Positions 28,154 through 36,059 of a stretch of 64,000 nt of DNA are shown piece after piece (the stretch's first letter is position 1; each line of letters opens with the position of its first letter). The position numbers were made by a program, and so were the translations under genes. Origin of the DNA: Bradyrhizobium sp. (GTDB taxonomy: Bacteria > Pseudomonadota > Alphaproteobacteria > Rhizobiales > Xanthobacteraceae); contig NZ_DAHUXJ010000015.1 of assembly GCF_027307225.1 (NCBI RefSeq), positions 1 to 64,000 on the forward strand, read 5' to 3'. The notes under the pieces were generated by a model, which did no database searches, was not told where the DNA came from, and saw only the letters and a program-made list of their open reading frames with translations.

Positions 28154-28561
28154 CTAGAGCCGGCGGTTCAGGTGGATCACATCGGCGATGGTACCGTCCT
28201 GCAGTAGTAGCAGGATCTTGTCGTCGAACATGGCGTATTCGTATCCCGCTGCCGGCGGTGCCACCCCCTCGACCATCGCAGGCACCTGCGAGAGGTTCAC
28301 TTGGCTGGGGACTTTCGTTCCCGGCTGCGGCCGGAAATCCGGCGGGACCGGCTGCATTTCGGCGATACCGGCAATGCTCCAGGCGATCATCTGCCGTTGG
28401 GTGGCGGTGAGCCCGATGCGATCCTTGCCGTTCAGCATGGTTCCATCCGCGTCATCCCGAGAAGGCTGCGCGGCGCCGGTCGTCGGGGGAGCGCCATATT
28501 GGGCGCTCGCGGAAGACGAAACGGCCGCCGCCGCCAGCACGATGATAGCAAGTCTGTTCAT
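28154..28561 (-). CDS. Exported DUF1236-like protein
   Basis: A 135-aa secreted protein with a signal peptide (RLAIIVLAAAAVSSSASAQ) and a C-terminal segment AGYEYAMFDDKILLLL...IADVIHL that resembles the end of DUF1236 proteins. The start at 28561 has GGAGG six bases upstream; the longer track frame reads into a repeat. Convergent with the nos transcript. Function unknown. Confidence 0.7.
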   Translation of the reverse strand: MNRLAIIVLAAAAVSSSASAQYGAPPTTGAAQPSRDDADGTMLNGKDRIGLTATQRQMIAWSIAGIAEMQPVPPDFRPQPGTKVPSQVNLSQVPAMVEGVAPPAAGYEYAMFDDKILLLLQDGTIADVIHLNRRL

Positions 28562-28654
28562 GGCATACCTCCTGAAAGACGCTCCGCGCGTTGCACGAAG
28601 CGACGTCGCCTGGGAAAACGCCATCATCGAGGAGAGGTTTCTACCCGCTGCCTG

Positions 28655-28757
28655 GAGTATGATCCGGAAAAGTGTGAAGCGGTTTTCCGAAAAGATCATG
28701 CTCAAACAAGAATCTAGAGCGCGACGGCGATTCAACCCAATTCCATCGCGCTCTAGG
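28655..28757. repeat. Bradyrhizobium-type dispersed intergenic repeat
   Basis: Contains GATCCGGAAAAGTGTGAAG facing CGGTTTTCCGAAAAGATC and a following inverted pair CTAGAGCGCGA...TCGCGCTCTAG. I recall this combination as an abundant palindromic intergenic repeat of Bradyrhizobium and relatives; copy number cannot be judged from one window. Confidence 0.6.
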
Positions 28758-29121
28758 CAGACTTGCCCTTAGAGCCAAAACGAGTCGGTTTAAGCCAGGA
28801 GCGAGTCGGTGGCGCCGGCGATCGGCCGCCCCACTCGCCGCGAACGTCCGATGCCGCCCAGGAGCCGATATAGAAGGCGAGTCGCGGTCGCGTTTTGGAC
28901 CAACTCGGACATGCCCGCCGTCTGATACCTGTCGCTTTGTACTGGCGGCGCCGTCGGCATCATCGTAATCGCCGTAAAAAACTCCAAAGATTATTGGGCC
29001 GCGTGAGCCCCCGCGTCGTCCCAAGCTGCATCGCCGACTGCTCGCCGGACCCCAGCCAGCCTTAGTCGCGACGGCTCATCGAGTGACCGAATGATGTCAC
29101 CTCGTGGCGATCCGCAAATCA
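28758..29121. other. No convincing gene
   Basis: Two overlapping minus-strand ORFs (65 and 127 aa) span this gap, without motifs or clear start signals. I call neither. Confidence 0.4.
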
Positions 29122-29343
29122 TCATTCCATCACCAGACTCGTAAAGAATGGCTCGGTGATCTCAGTGACTGACGGGCCCTCCTCGTCAGACGTGATCGTG
29201 GTGATAAATTCGTTCTTGCAGTTCCAACAGTGCCAAAGATCCTGGACTTCCCGCGGACTGATATGTTCATCCCACTCGAGATTGACTAACCCGGAACCGC
29301 ACCGAGGACATTTTTCGTGATGTGGCGTCGAGATCGATTTCAT
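29122..29343 (-). CDS. Small zinc-ribbon protein
   Basis: A 73-aa protein with two CxxC pairs (KCPRCGSG and HCWNCKNEF) 28 residues apart, typical of a treble-clef or zinc ribbon. The chosen ATG has AGGGA eight bases upstream. A FixK-like box with one mismatch (ATGA-TCTACA-TCAA) is centred 62 bp upstream, the distance seen for many perfect boxes here. DNA, RNA or protein binding is possible; target unknown. Confidence 0.68.
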   Translation of the reverse strand: MKSISTPHHEKCPRCGSGLVNLEWDEHISPREVQDLWHCWNCKNEFITTITSDEEGPSVTEITEPFFTSLVME

Positions 29344-29398
29344 GTGGAACATCCCTGATTTTTCCGTGTGCAGCATGCGCCGCCTAGCAGGCTCGGAA

Positions 29399-29412
29399 AT
29401 GATCTACATCAA
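29399..29412. promoter_or_regulatory. Degenerate FixK/FNR-like box
   Basis: ATGA-TCTACA-TCAA, one mismatch from the perfect palindrome, 62 bp upstream of the zinc-ribbon gene. Spacing is supportive, sequence only moderately so. Confidence 0.38.
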
Positions 29413-29866
29413 TGATTTCAATCGCGGGCTTGCGGCGCGGCTCGGGAACTCGCCCCGCAAGCGCCCGTATGCGGGGTGAGCTTGCGCGCAGCCATGTCTT
29501 CGATCATACGCTGACGCAGCGGACTGACACTGTTAGTCTCACTCATGGGGAGTTCCATTCTGAGTTGAGGTTGACGCACCTCGATTCTCAGGACGGAGTT
29601 CTCCAGCGCTATCCTTACCCTCTCGACCGGCTACCGGCTTATCGGCTCCTGCTCCCGCGCAGCGGGCTGGAGCGCAGCGACTTTGTGCCTTGACCCATCT
29701 GCGACATCCGTGCGGACACTTTTGGTGCAACAAGGCGTCTCGGCCAATGTTTTCATTGTTACGCCTCAGTCAGACCGGGCTGTTAGCCAAGGTTGCTTCG
29801 GACCCTCGGGTATAACCGCGTGTCTAATTACAGGTGCACCTCCGCAAGGTCTCCGATTGATCTCCC
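29413..29866. other. No recognisable gene
   Basis: A 93-aa plus-strand ORF is present but has no motif and an unconvincing start. A half-matching TTGA-N6-TCGA lies near 29571. I see nothing else. Confidence 0.4.
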
Positions 29867-29880
29867 TCAACTTAGGATGC
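29867..29880. promoter_or_regulatory. FixK/FNR-type box
   Basis: Perfect TTGA-TCTCCC-TCAA centred 46 bp upstream of the metal ATPase start. Confidence 0.75.
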
Positions 29881-29919
29881 GCAATCTCGGTCAAACTTGA
29901 TTCGTCGCTACAAGGGTGA

Positions 29920-32226
29920 ATGAAGCCGATGTCGTTTGAACGTATCCTGCGATGGACACTCGTCTCGATCGCGGTTCTCGGACTGGCGGTGGGTGGCGTC
30001 GCTTATGCCGGGCACAGGAGCGATCTCGCCGATCTCTGCTTTACGTTGGCGACGCTTCCAATCACCGGGGGGCTGGCGGCATCGATACTGCGGGATCTCC
30101 TCGCCGGCCGGCTGGGGGTTGACGCGGTCGCGCTGGTGTCGATGAGTGCGGCGATCGCGCTGCATCAGCCGCTTGCCGGCGCTGTGGTGGCGCTGATGTA
30201 TTCCGGCGGCAATGTGCTTGAGGATATCGCGGTTGCGCGCGCCGAGCATGATTTACGCTCGCTGGTCGACCGCGCCCCGCGCGAGGCCCATCGAAGGATT
30301 GACGATCGCATCGAGGATGTGCCAATCGCGGCAGTTCAAGTGGGTGACCAGCTCATGGTACGAGCGGGCGAGATTGTTCCTGTCGACGGCGCGGTCGCCT
30401 CGGCCGCCGCAACAATTGATGATTCGGCATTGACGGGGGAGCCCATCTCGGTCGTGAAAACGCGCGGTGGCGCCGTGCTGTCGGGTGCCTTGAATATGGG
30501 TGAGACGTTTGAAATGACGGCGAGCGCCCCGGCCGGCGAAAGCACTTATGCCGGCATCGTGCGGCTGGTGACCGCGGCACAGGCCGCCAAGGCGCCGTTC
30601 GTCCGGCTCGCTGACCGCTACGCGCTGATCTTCCTGCCCGTCACGTTGGCCATTGCGCTACTCGCCTGGCTGATCTCGGGTGACCTCATCCGCAGCCTGG
30701 CGGTCCTGGTCGCCGCGACGCCATGTCCGTTGATCCTGGCGGCGCCGGTGGCTTTCATTGCGGGCGTCGCACAAGCGGCGCGGCGGGGCATTCTGGTCAA
30801 GGGTAGCGCCGCGCTGGAAACGCTGGCGCGGGCGCATACCGTACTGTTCGACAAGACCGGCACGCTGACGGTTGGTGGGGCGCGCCTGCTATCGGTCGAG
30901 GTGGCGCCGGGCGAGACCGTCGAGCGCGTGCTGACCCTTGGCGCTTCGCTCGAGCAGGCATCCCATCACGTGCTTGCCAAGGCCATCGTTCAGGCCGGCG
31001 TCGAGCGCGCGCTGAAGTTCAAAGTACCGGAGCAGGTCCAGGAGACCATGGGTGCGGGCCTCTCCGGCATTATCGACGGCAAGTACGTCAGCGCCGGTTC
31101 GCGCGATCTGGTCATGGCGGCGGGCCAAGTGGCGCCATGGGCGGCGCGTGCCATCCGCCGGGCCTCCTGGCGGTCGGCGCTGATCGTCTTTGTCGCGGTC
31201 GAGGGCCGCGCGATCGGCGCGTTGCTGCTCGCCGACGAACTGCGTTCCGATACGCCGCGCGCGATCCGCCTGCTGCGTGATTCCGGCATCACGCGCATCG
31301 TCATGGTAACCGGCGATCGCGCCGCCGCCGCGCAGGCGATCGGAGCGGCGCTCGATCTCGATGCGGTACTTGCCGACCGCGTTCCCGCCGACAAGGTCGA
31401 GGCGGTGCGCAGCGAGCAGCGGCGCACTCCAACGATCATGGTCGGAGACGGCATCAACGATGCACCGGCGCTTGCGACGGCTGATATCGGGATTGCACTC
31501 GGCGCACGCGGCGCCAGCGCTTCCTCCGAGGCTGCGGACGTCGTGATCGTCCCCGACCGGCTGGAGCGGGTCGGTGAAGCGATCATGATTGCGAAGCGTG
31601 CGCGTAGGATTGCCATACAAAGCATTGTCGCAGGCATGGGATTGTCGCTGCTCGCCATGGCGGCGGCGACCGCCGGCTGGCTCGCGCCGGTGCCGGCGGC
31701 GATCGTGCAAGAGGTGATCGACGTCGGCGTGATCCTCAATGCGCTGAGGGCACTTTCGCCTGGGCTTGGCCGCACCGGAAGGCGCATCGGCGTCGAGGAT
31801 GGGCGAGAATTGCATCGCGACCATCTCGCGCTGCTGAGAGAGCTCGATCGGCTGCGATCGATCGTCGACGCGCTCGACGAAGTAGAGCCCGGCGATGGTG
31901 CGAGCTTGATTGCAGAAGCCAATCGCCTGGTCCAGCAACAGGTGGTCACGCACGAGCGCGACGATGAGGGCCAGATCTATCCGCGCCTTGCCAAGATCCT
32001 GCAGGAGAGCCATAGCCTCTCCGCGATGAGCCGGGCGCATCGCGAGATATTGCATCTGGCAAGATTGCTCGCGCGCGTGGCGGAAGATTTGCCGTCCGAG
32101 GAAGTCGACCGATATCTTATCCGCGACGCACAGCGGGTGATCGAGGCGATCGAGACGCTGGTGCGGATGCACACGGCGCAGGAGGAGGACATTTACGAGG
32201 CGGTCGCCGCACGCACGGCGGCGTGA
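29920..32226 (+). CDS. P1B-5-type metal ATPase with C-terminal hemerythrin domain (Nia-like)
   Basis: A 768-aa heavy-metal pump. Residues up to about 620 hold membrane helices, the actuator TGEP, a TPCPL transmembrane metal site (in place of CPC), DKTGTLT, HHVLA (family HP-type) and GDGINDAPA. Residues about 625-765 form a hemerythrin-like bundle with ELHRDHLALL, THERDDEGQIYP, AHREILHLA and HTAQEEDIYE, which could bind a diiron centre. TPCP plus hemerythrin is the architecture of the P1B-5 ATPase Nia of Sinorhizobium meliloti, linked to Ni/Fe export. No N-terminal CxxC domain is present. The FixK box suggests low-oxygen expression; the hemerythrin domain may sense oxygen or iron. Confidence 0.88.
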   Translation: MKPMSFERILRWTLVSIAVLGLAVGGVAYAGHRSDLADLCFTLATLPITGGLAASILRDLLAGRLGVDAVALVSMSAAIALHQPLAGAVVALMYSGGNVLEDIAVARAEHDLRSLVDRAPREAHRRIDDRIEDVPIAAVQVGDQLMVRAGEIVPVDGAVASAAATIDDSALTGEPISVVKTRGGAVLSGALNMGETFEMTASAPAGESTYAGIVRLVTAAQAAKAPFVRLADRYALIFLPVTLAIALLAWLISGDLIRSLAVLVAATPCPLILAAPVAFIAGVAQAARRGILVKGSAALETLARAHTVLFDKTGTLTVGGARLLSVEVAPGETVERVLTLGASLEQASHHVLAKAIVQAGVERALKFKVPEQVQETMGAGLSGIIDGKYVSAGSRDLVMAAGQVAPWAARAIRRASWRSALIVFVAVEGRAIGALLLADELRSDTPRAIRLLRDSGITRIVMVTGDRAAAAQAIGAALDLDAVLADRVPADKVEAVRSEQRRTPTIMVGDGINDAPALATADIGIALGARGASASSEAADVVIVPDRLERVGEAIMIAKRARRIAIQSIVAGMGLSLLAMAAATAGWLAPVPAAIVQEVIDVGVILNALRALSPGLGRTGRRIGVEDGRELHRDHLALLRELDRLRSIVDALDEVEPGDGASLIAEANRLVQQQVVTHERDDEGQIYPRLAKILQESHSLSAMSRAHREILHLARLLARVAEDLPSEEVDRYLIRDAQRVIEAIETLVRMHTAQEEDIYEAVAARTAA

Positions 32227-32305
32227 GACGGATCGCATAAGGCCAAGCCGCGGTGAACCCATGCTTATATCGCGCGGCACCGTTGATCCGCCTTCAACCG
32301 ACCGG

Positions 32306-32319
32306 TTGACCTGCATCAA
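32306..32319. promoter_or_regulatory. FixK/FNR-type box
   Basis: Perfect TTGA-CCTGCA-TCAA, about 97 bp upstream of the decayed Crp/Fnr-cytochrome c locus. Confidence 0.7.
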
Positions 32320-32409
32320 CACGAATCTCGACAAGGCCGTGTAAGCAAGAGACGCTGGCTCGGGAGTCGAGCGGCGGTTTGATAATAATTCCGATCACGA
32401 GGCGGAGCC

Positions 32410-32796
32410 ATGCCTCGGACATCGACATTCTTTCCAATTCTATTTTGCGGCGAGTCCTGTGACAGGCGCGAGCTCGCGGAGATGAAGCGGCTTGCAACCC
32501 ACGTTCGTTTCGACGGAGGACATAGGATTTTATCGGAAGGTGACCGCAATGCATTCGGGCTCTCGTATGGCGAGGTGCGGCTTTACAAACTGCTGCCCGA
32601 TAGGCGTCGACAAGTAGTAGCGTTCGCACTACCCGGCGATTTTCTTGCGATGCCGCTTGCCGATCATTTCAGCATCTCGGCCGATGCTATTGGCGAGGTC
32701 AGTGTGTGCCGGTTTCCGCGCGAAGAGCTCAAACGCTTCGTTCAATCCAGTCCCAATATCTGGCGGCTCTTGACCGGGCTGGAACAAACGACGCTC
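32410..32796 (+). pseudogene. Crp/Fnr-family regulator fragment without HTH
   Basis: The first 129 codons of the 201-codon ORF match the effector domain of a FixK/Fnr-like protein (LSEGDRNAFGLSYGEVRLYK, then LPDRRRQVVAFALPGDFL). The central helix begins (FVQSSPNIWRLLTGLEQTTL) but the dimerisation helix is cut and no winged helix follows; instead the frame runs directly into a cytochrome c signal peptide. An internal deletion that fused two genes is the simplest account. It cannot act as a DNA-binding regulator. Confidence 0.78.
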
Positions 32797-33459
32797 GTGA
32801 CCAGAAGAACAGGGCGCGTGCTAGGCGTCTGTGCAGCTTTGCTGCCGGTGGTTTTGCCTGCGGTCTTCTCGGTCGGAAGTCGCGCGGACGAAAGCATCGT
32901 TCCAGTCGCGGCCAGAGGCGGCATCGAGGCCAAGCTGGAATATTGCAAGACGTGCCACGGCCTGGCGGGCCAGGGTTATCGCGGCTGGCTTCCGATGCCG
33001 CGACTGGCCGGGTAGCAGCCGCAATACATCGAAAATCAGTTGCGGGCCTTCGTCGAGCGCCGGCGTACCAATCCGGTGATGCAGAATGTCGCGCACGTGT
33101 TGAGTCACTCGATGATTTCGGCGCTGGCTGACCATTTCAGGCATCTCGATCCACGACCGATCGGAGGGGCGCCGAGAGTATCCCTGGGATTGGGCAGGAA
33201 AATCTTCGACGAGGGATTGCCTGAATCCAACGTGCCAGCCTGCTCCGCCTGTCATGGCAGCGAGGCCAAGGGCCAGAATGAGATTCCGCGGCTGGCCGGC
33301 CAACTCTATGAATACACCGTTAGTCAGCTCGCCGGCTGGAGCAAGCTGCGAGGCCAGGGGACAGCGGTCGACACATCGGCGATCATGGCGCCGACCGCGC
33401 ACAATCTGACGAGATCAGAGATTGAAGCCGTCGCCGCCTATGTGAGCACCCTCCCATGA
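32797..33459 (+). pseudogene. Diheme cytochrome c (c4-like) gene with amber codon
   Basis: From a possible GTG at 32797 the frame gives a signal peptide, heme site CKTCH, then RLAG followed by TAG at 33013-33015, and continues in the same frame with QPQYIENQLRAF, a second heme site CSACH and a normal C-terminus. Proteins of this type usually read LAGQQPQYIENQL, so CAG-to-TAG explains the stop. Intact length would be about 220 aa. The joined upstream regulator fragment removes any separate promoter. Together with the next gene this would be a pair of periplasmic electron carriers. Confidence 0.85.
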
Positions 33460-33514
33460 GCATCACGGTCTTCAATCGGCCTCGGTCGAATGTACTGTGC
33501 GAGAGCATGAGGTC

Positions 33515-34113
33515 ATGAAGCGCATCGCCTGGAAAATCGCGCTCTCGACGCTCGTTGTCTCGATCACGCCTCTTGTTGCCGGAGAACAGGCCGCGGTCGT
33601 CCGCAATTGCACTTGGTGCCACGGAACGGGAGCACAGGGATACATGGGCGCCCCACGGCTGGCGGGCCAGCGGCCGCTCTATCTGCTCAACCAGATCAGA
33701 GATTTTCGCGAGCACACCCGGGACAATCCGTATTCAAGGCAATATATGTGGAGTGCGGTGGCGGCACTCGGACCGCAGGCTGCGCGCGAGCTTGCCGACT
33801 ATTTTGCAACCATCCCGCCCAAGGCCGCCAATGACGGTGACAGGGATATCGCTGCCAAGGGCAAAGCCATCTACATGGACGGAATTCCCGAGGCCAGTAT
33901 CGCGTCCTGCTATGCCTGTCACGGTCCCAATGGCGAGGGCCTGCGGGATATCCCGCGTCTCGGAGGTCTGGCCTATACCTATCTGAAAGCGCGGCTCGAG
34001 CAGTGGGGCCAAGGAATCATTCGGGCGTGGGCACTCCGATGCCTATCGTCGCTCGTTCGTTGGGGCCAGCTGAAATCGAGGCGCTCACTTCCTACCTCAA
34101 CTTCGTCAAGTAA
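33515..34113 (+). pseudogene. Second diheme cytochrome c with 3' frameshift
   Basis: ATG at 33515 opens a signal peptide, then heme sites CTWCH and CYACH with MGAPRLAGQRPLYL between them, matching the neighbouring c4-like protein. After LEQWGQG near 34013 the frame is lost; a one-base shift restores SGVGTPMPIVARSLGPAEIEALTSYL and a TAA at 34111-34113, giving the usual length of about 199 aa including a plausible distal Met. The ORF track's longer tail (to 34126) is out-of-frame. Real decay or base-calling error are both possible. Confidence 0.82.
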
Positions 34114-34214
34114 GCCGTCGTCGTAATAGCTCGCTCCAAAGCTCTGGTGGCGTCGCCCGCCTCCGTGCGCCCCTCAGATCGCGCGGCGGCCGGGTCTTGA
34201 TCAGTTCATGATCT

Positions 34215-34631
34215 TCAACTCTTGAACCTCAACGTGTCAATTGTATCCGCATTTTCGCAATACTCTACATAGTTCGTCGCAGCAGTACCGGCCGCGAGCT
34301 CCTCATGGCACCGGCGCTTGTGTGTACAGAACGAGCAAACGCGCTCCATATCGCGCAATAAGGCCGGCTGCGCACGCCACAAGGCCGTTTCATCGATACC
34401 CAGTGCCGTGAGCGTGTACGGCAACTCGTTCGCGGCCTGCGAACCCTGCCGCACCAGCATCTCGAGATCGGCGGGCATCACGTTGAGCTCACGCGCAACC
34501 CGCTCCAGCTCGCCCGGATCGGCTGCGAACTCCATCAGCTCGTTCAACTCTCGACGCTGCTTGAGCCAATCGCCAAACAGATCGATGACCTTCGTGACAA
34601 AAGGATAAGATTCATGCTGGGTTGTCGTCAT
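34215..34631 (-). CDS. Four-cysteine DUF6455-like protein, copy A
   Basis: A 138-aa protein. The N-terminal half is helical; the C-terminal half carries LLRDMERVCSFCTHKRRC and later EYCENADT, giving C-x2-C-x5-C-x16-C. Three more members of this set occur in the window (43.8, 53.0 and 62.1 kb). Such spacing could bind an iron-sulphur cluster or zinc. GGAGG precedes the ATG at 34631. No FixK box is seen upstream, unlike copies B and C. Function unknown. Confidence 0.75.
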   Translation of the reverse strand: MTTTQHESYPFVTKVIDLFGDWLKQRRELNELMEFAADPGELERVARELNVMPADLEMLVRQGSQAANELPYTLTALGIDETALWRAQPALLRDMERVCSFCTHKRRCHEELAAGTAATNYVEYCENADTIDTLRFKS

Positions 34632-34774
34632 CGCAGCCTCCATTCTCTAACGTTAAATTCTGGCCAGTTGCGCCGGCAGGTCGGTTGCTATGATACATGA
34701 GCGCGAGGGGATTCTTGCACGCCAGCAACAACAACGAGCTGTCGCGAAGCATTGGCCTCTCGTAAAACATGGCA

Positions 34775-35347
34775 TCAGAAATGCGTCGATCGTTCCGCCT
34801 CTGCCTCCTGCTCCAGCTGCAAGATATGCCGTCGCACGACCTCGAATTTCTCTTCGACAACTTCACTGAAAAGCGGATCACTCTGATCCGTCAATCTCGA
34901 AGCGATCTCCGCCCAGTCCGCAGGTTGCAGAGCGTTGATCGCGGCCGGAAAGAAAACTCGCTCTTCCATGGCCATATGACGCCGCTCCTGCTCGATAAAG
35001 TCGCGAATAATGTCGTTGATGGTTTGGCGAAGGAGTTCCCGATCAGCGAGTACATTCTCGACTGCTTGGGCGACCTTACGCAAACGTTCGGCGCACCGCC
35101 GGTGATCGGCCGCGAGATCGCCGATCTTCGCGGCCACGGCGGAATCGCGCACCTTCAGTTTCTCGAATACCCTGTCCTCCAGCGGATGGTGATAGACATC
35201 GGGATAGACTTGGAAATATCCGATAACTGCATGGACGACCTCATAGTCGGGATGGCCTCCCCGCGCGAAAACGTCCAGCTCCCGCTCAAGAACGATAAGC
35301 AAATTTTCGATGTTGCGATGCTCTTGGCGCAAGATTTCAATGACCAT
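34775..35347 (-). CDS. Stand-alone hemerythrin-like protein
   Basis: A 190-aa HHE-domain protein with LRQEHRNIENLL, YHHPLEDRVFEKL, DHRRCAERL and EQERRHMAMEERVFFP, supplying the His and carboxylate ligands for a diiron-oxo site. Hemerythrin-like proteins bind oxygen or respond to NO and iron. The track start at 35407 is rejected: the ATG at 35347 has GGGAGGG six bases upstream, and the FixK-like box lies 66 bp from it. Confidence 0.85.
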   Translation of the reverse strand: MVIEILRQEHRNIENLLIVLERELDVFARGGHPDYEVVHAVIGYFQVYPDVYHHPLEDRVFEKLKVRDSAVAAKIGDLAADHRRCAERLRKVAQAVENVLADRELLRQTINDIIRDFIEQERRHMAMEERVFFPAAINALQPADWAEIASRLTDQSDPLFSEVVEEKFEVVRRHILQLEQEAEAERSTHF

Positions 35348-35406
35348 TTGCGCCCTCCCTAAAGATAGATTTGTCGCAATAGTCGCAGATGTCGCGTCGT
35401 GAGACA

Positions 35407-35420
35407 TTGCGATAGATCAA
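35407..35420. promoter_or_regulatory. FixK/FNR-type box, TTGC variant
   Basis: TTGC-GATAGA-TCAA, 66 bp upstream of the hemerythrin ATG. Confidence 0.6.
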
Positions 35421-35891
35421 TAAGATGACAGCGGCGCAGTTTGGCGGGGGATCTGGGAGCATGACATCTGAGGCGCGGGTCCGATTGAGCAGAACTAGCT
35501 AGTGGATGATCGGCTCAAGCTATCAAGCCGCTGAGGAAGCGCTACCCGAAATCATCATTGTGATTACTGACCGGCAGCGCGAAGATCGAAGCAAGTGTGG
35601 TGTCGAGTAGCTCAGTTTCCAGGAGCTCATCTCGAACCGATCTAGCATACCGTCCAACCCCTCGTCTCGAATTTGAAGCTTGCGCGAAGCCGCTACGTCC
35701 GGAACAGCCGATAAGACCGGATCACCTGGCAGATTTCGCATCCACCTGAGGCTCACTTTGCTGCGGTGCATGAGTCCGAGTTGGCCCTTATTGATCTTGT
35801 GGATCCGGCTTAACGTCCTGCTCGCACAACAACGGCCCGCGCTGACGGTCGGACTAGACTCGGAAGTCGACACTTTCGTAGTTCATCTTAG
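35421..35891. other. No convincing gene between fixS and hemerythrin gene
   Basis: ORFs of 116 aa (minus) and 71 aa (plus) cross this stretch, without motifs or good start signals. I see no RNA gene or strong hairpin. Confidence 0.4.
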
Positions 35892-36059
35892 TTAGAGCAC
35901 AGAGGAAGACTTGTCGGACGGCTCATCGTCGGCGATCGCCCGCCATGCCGCGCCGTCGAGATCGTCGTACTGGCCATTCTTCAGCGACCAAAGGAAAGCC
36001 GCAAGGCCGAGCGCGCCGAGCGTGATCGCAAGCGGAACCAGATAGACCAGGACTTCCAT
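35892..36059 (-). CDS. fixS: FixS/CcoS, cbb3 oxidase maturation protein
   Basis: Too short for the track: 55 aa with one N-terminal helix (VLVYLVPLAITLGALGLAAFLW) and the typical CcoS continuation SLKNGQYDDLDGAAWRAI. Needed for cofactor insertion into cbb3 oxidase. Its ATG overlaps the fixI stop. It ends the fixGHIS operon. Confidence 0.93.
   Translation of the reverse strand: MEVLVYLVPLAITLGALGLAAFLWSLKNGQYDDLDGAAWRAIADDEPSDKSSSVL

Noticed and set aside
30889-32334. 481-aa minus-strand ORF opposite the metal ATPase
   Set aside because: Shadow frame of the ATPase and its hemerythrin domain.
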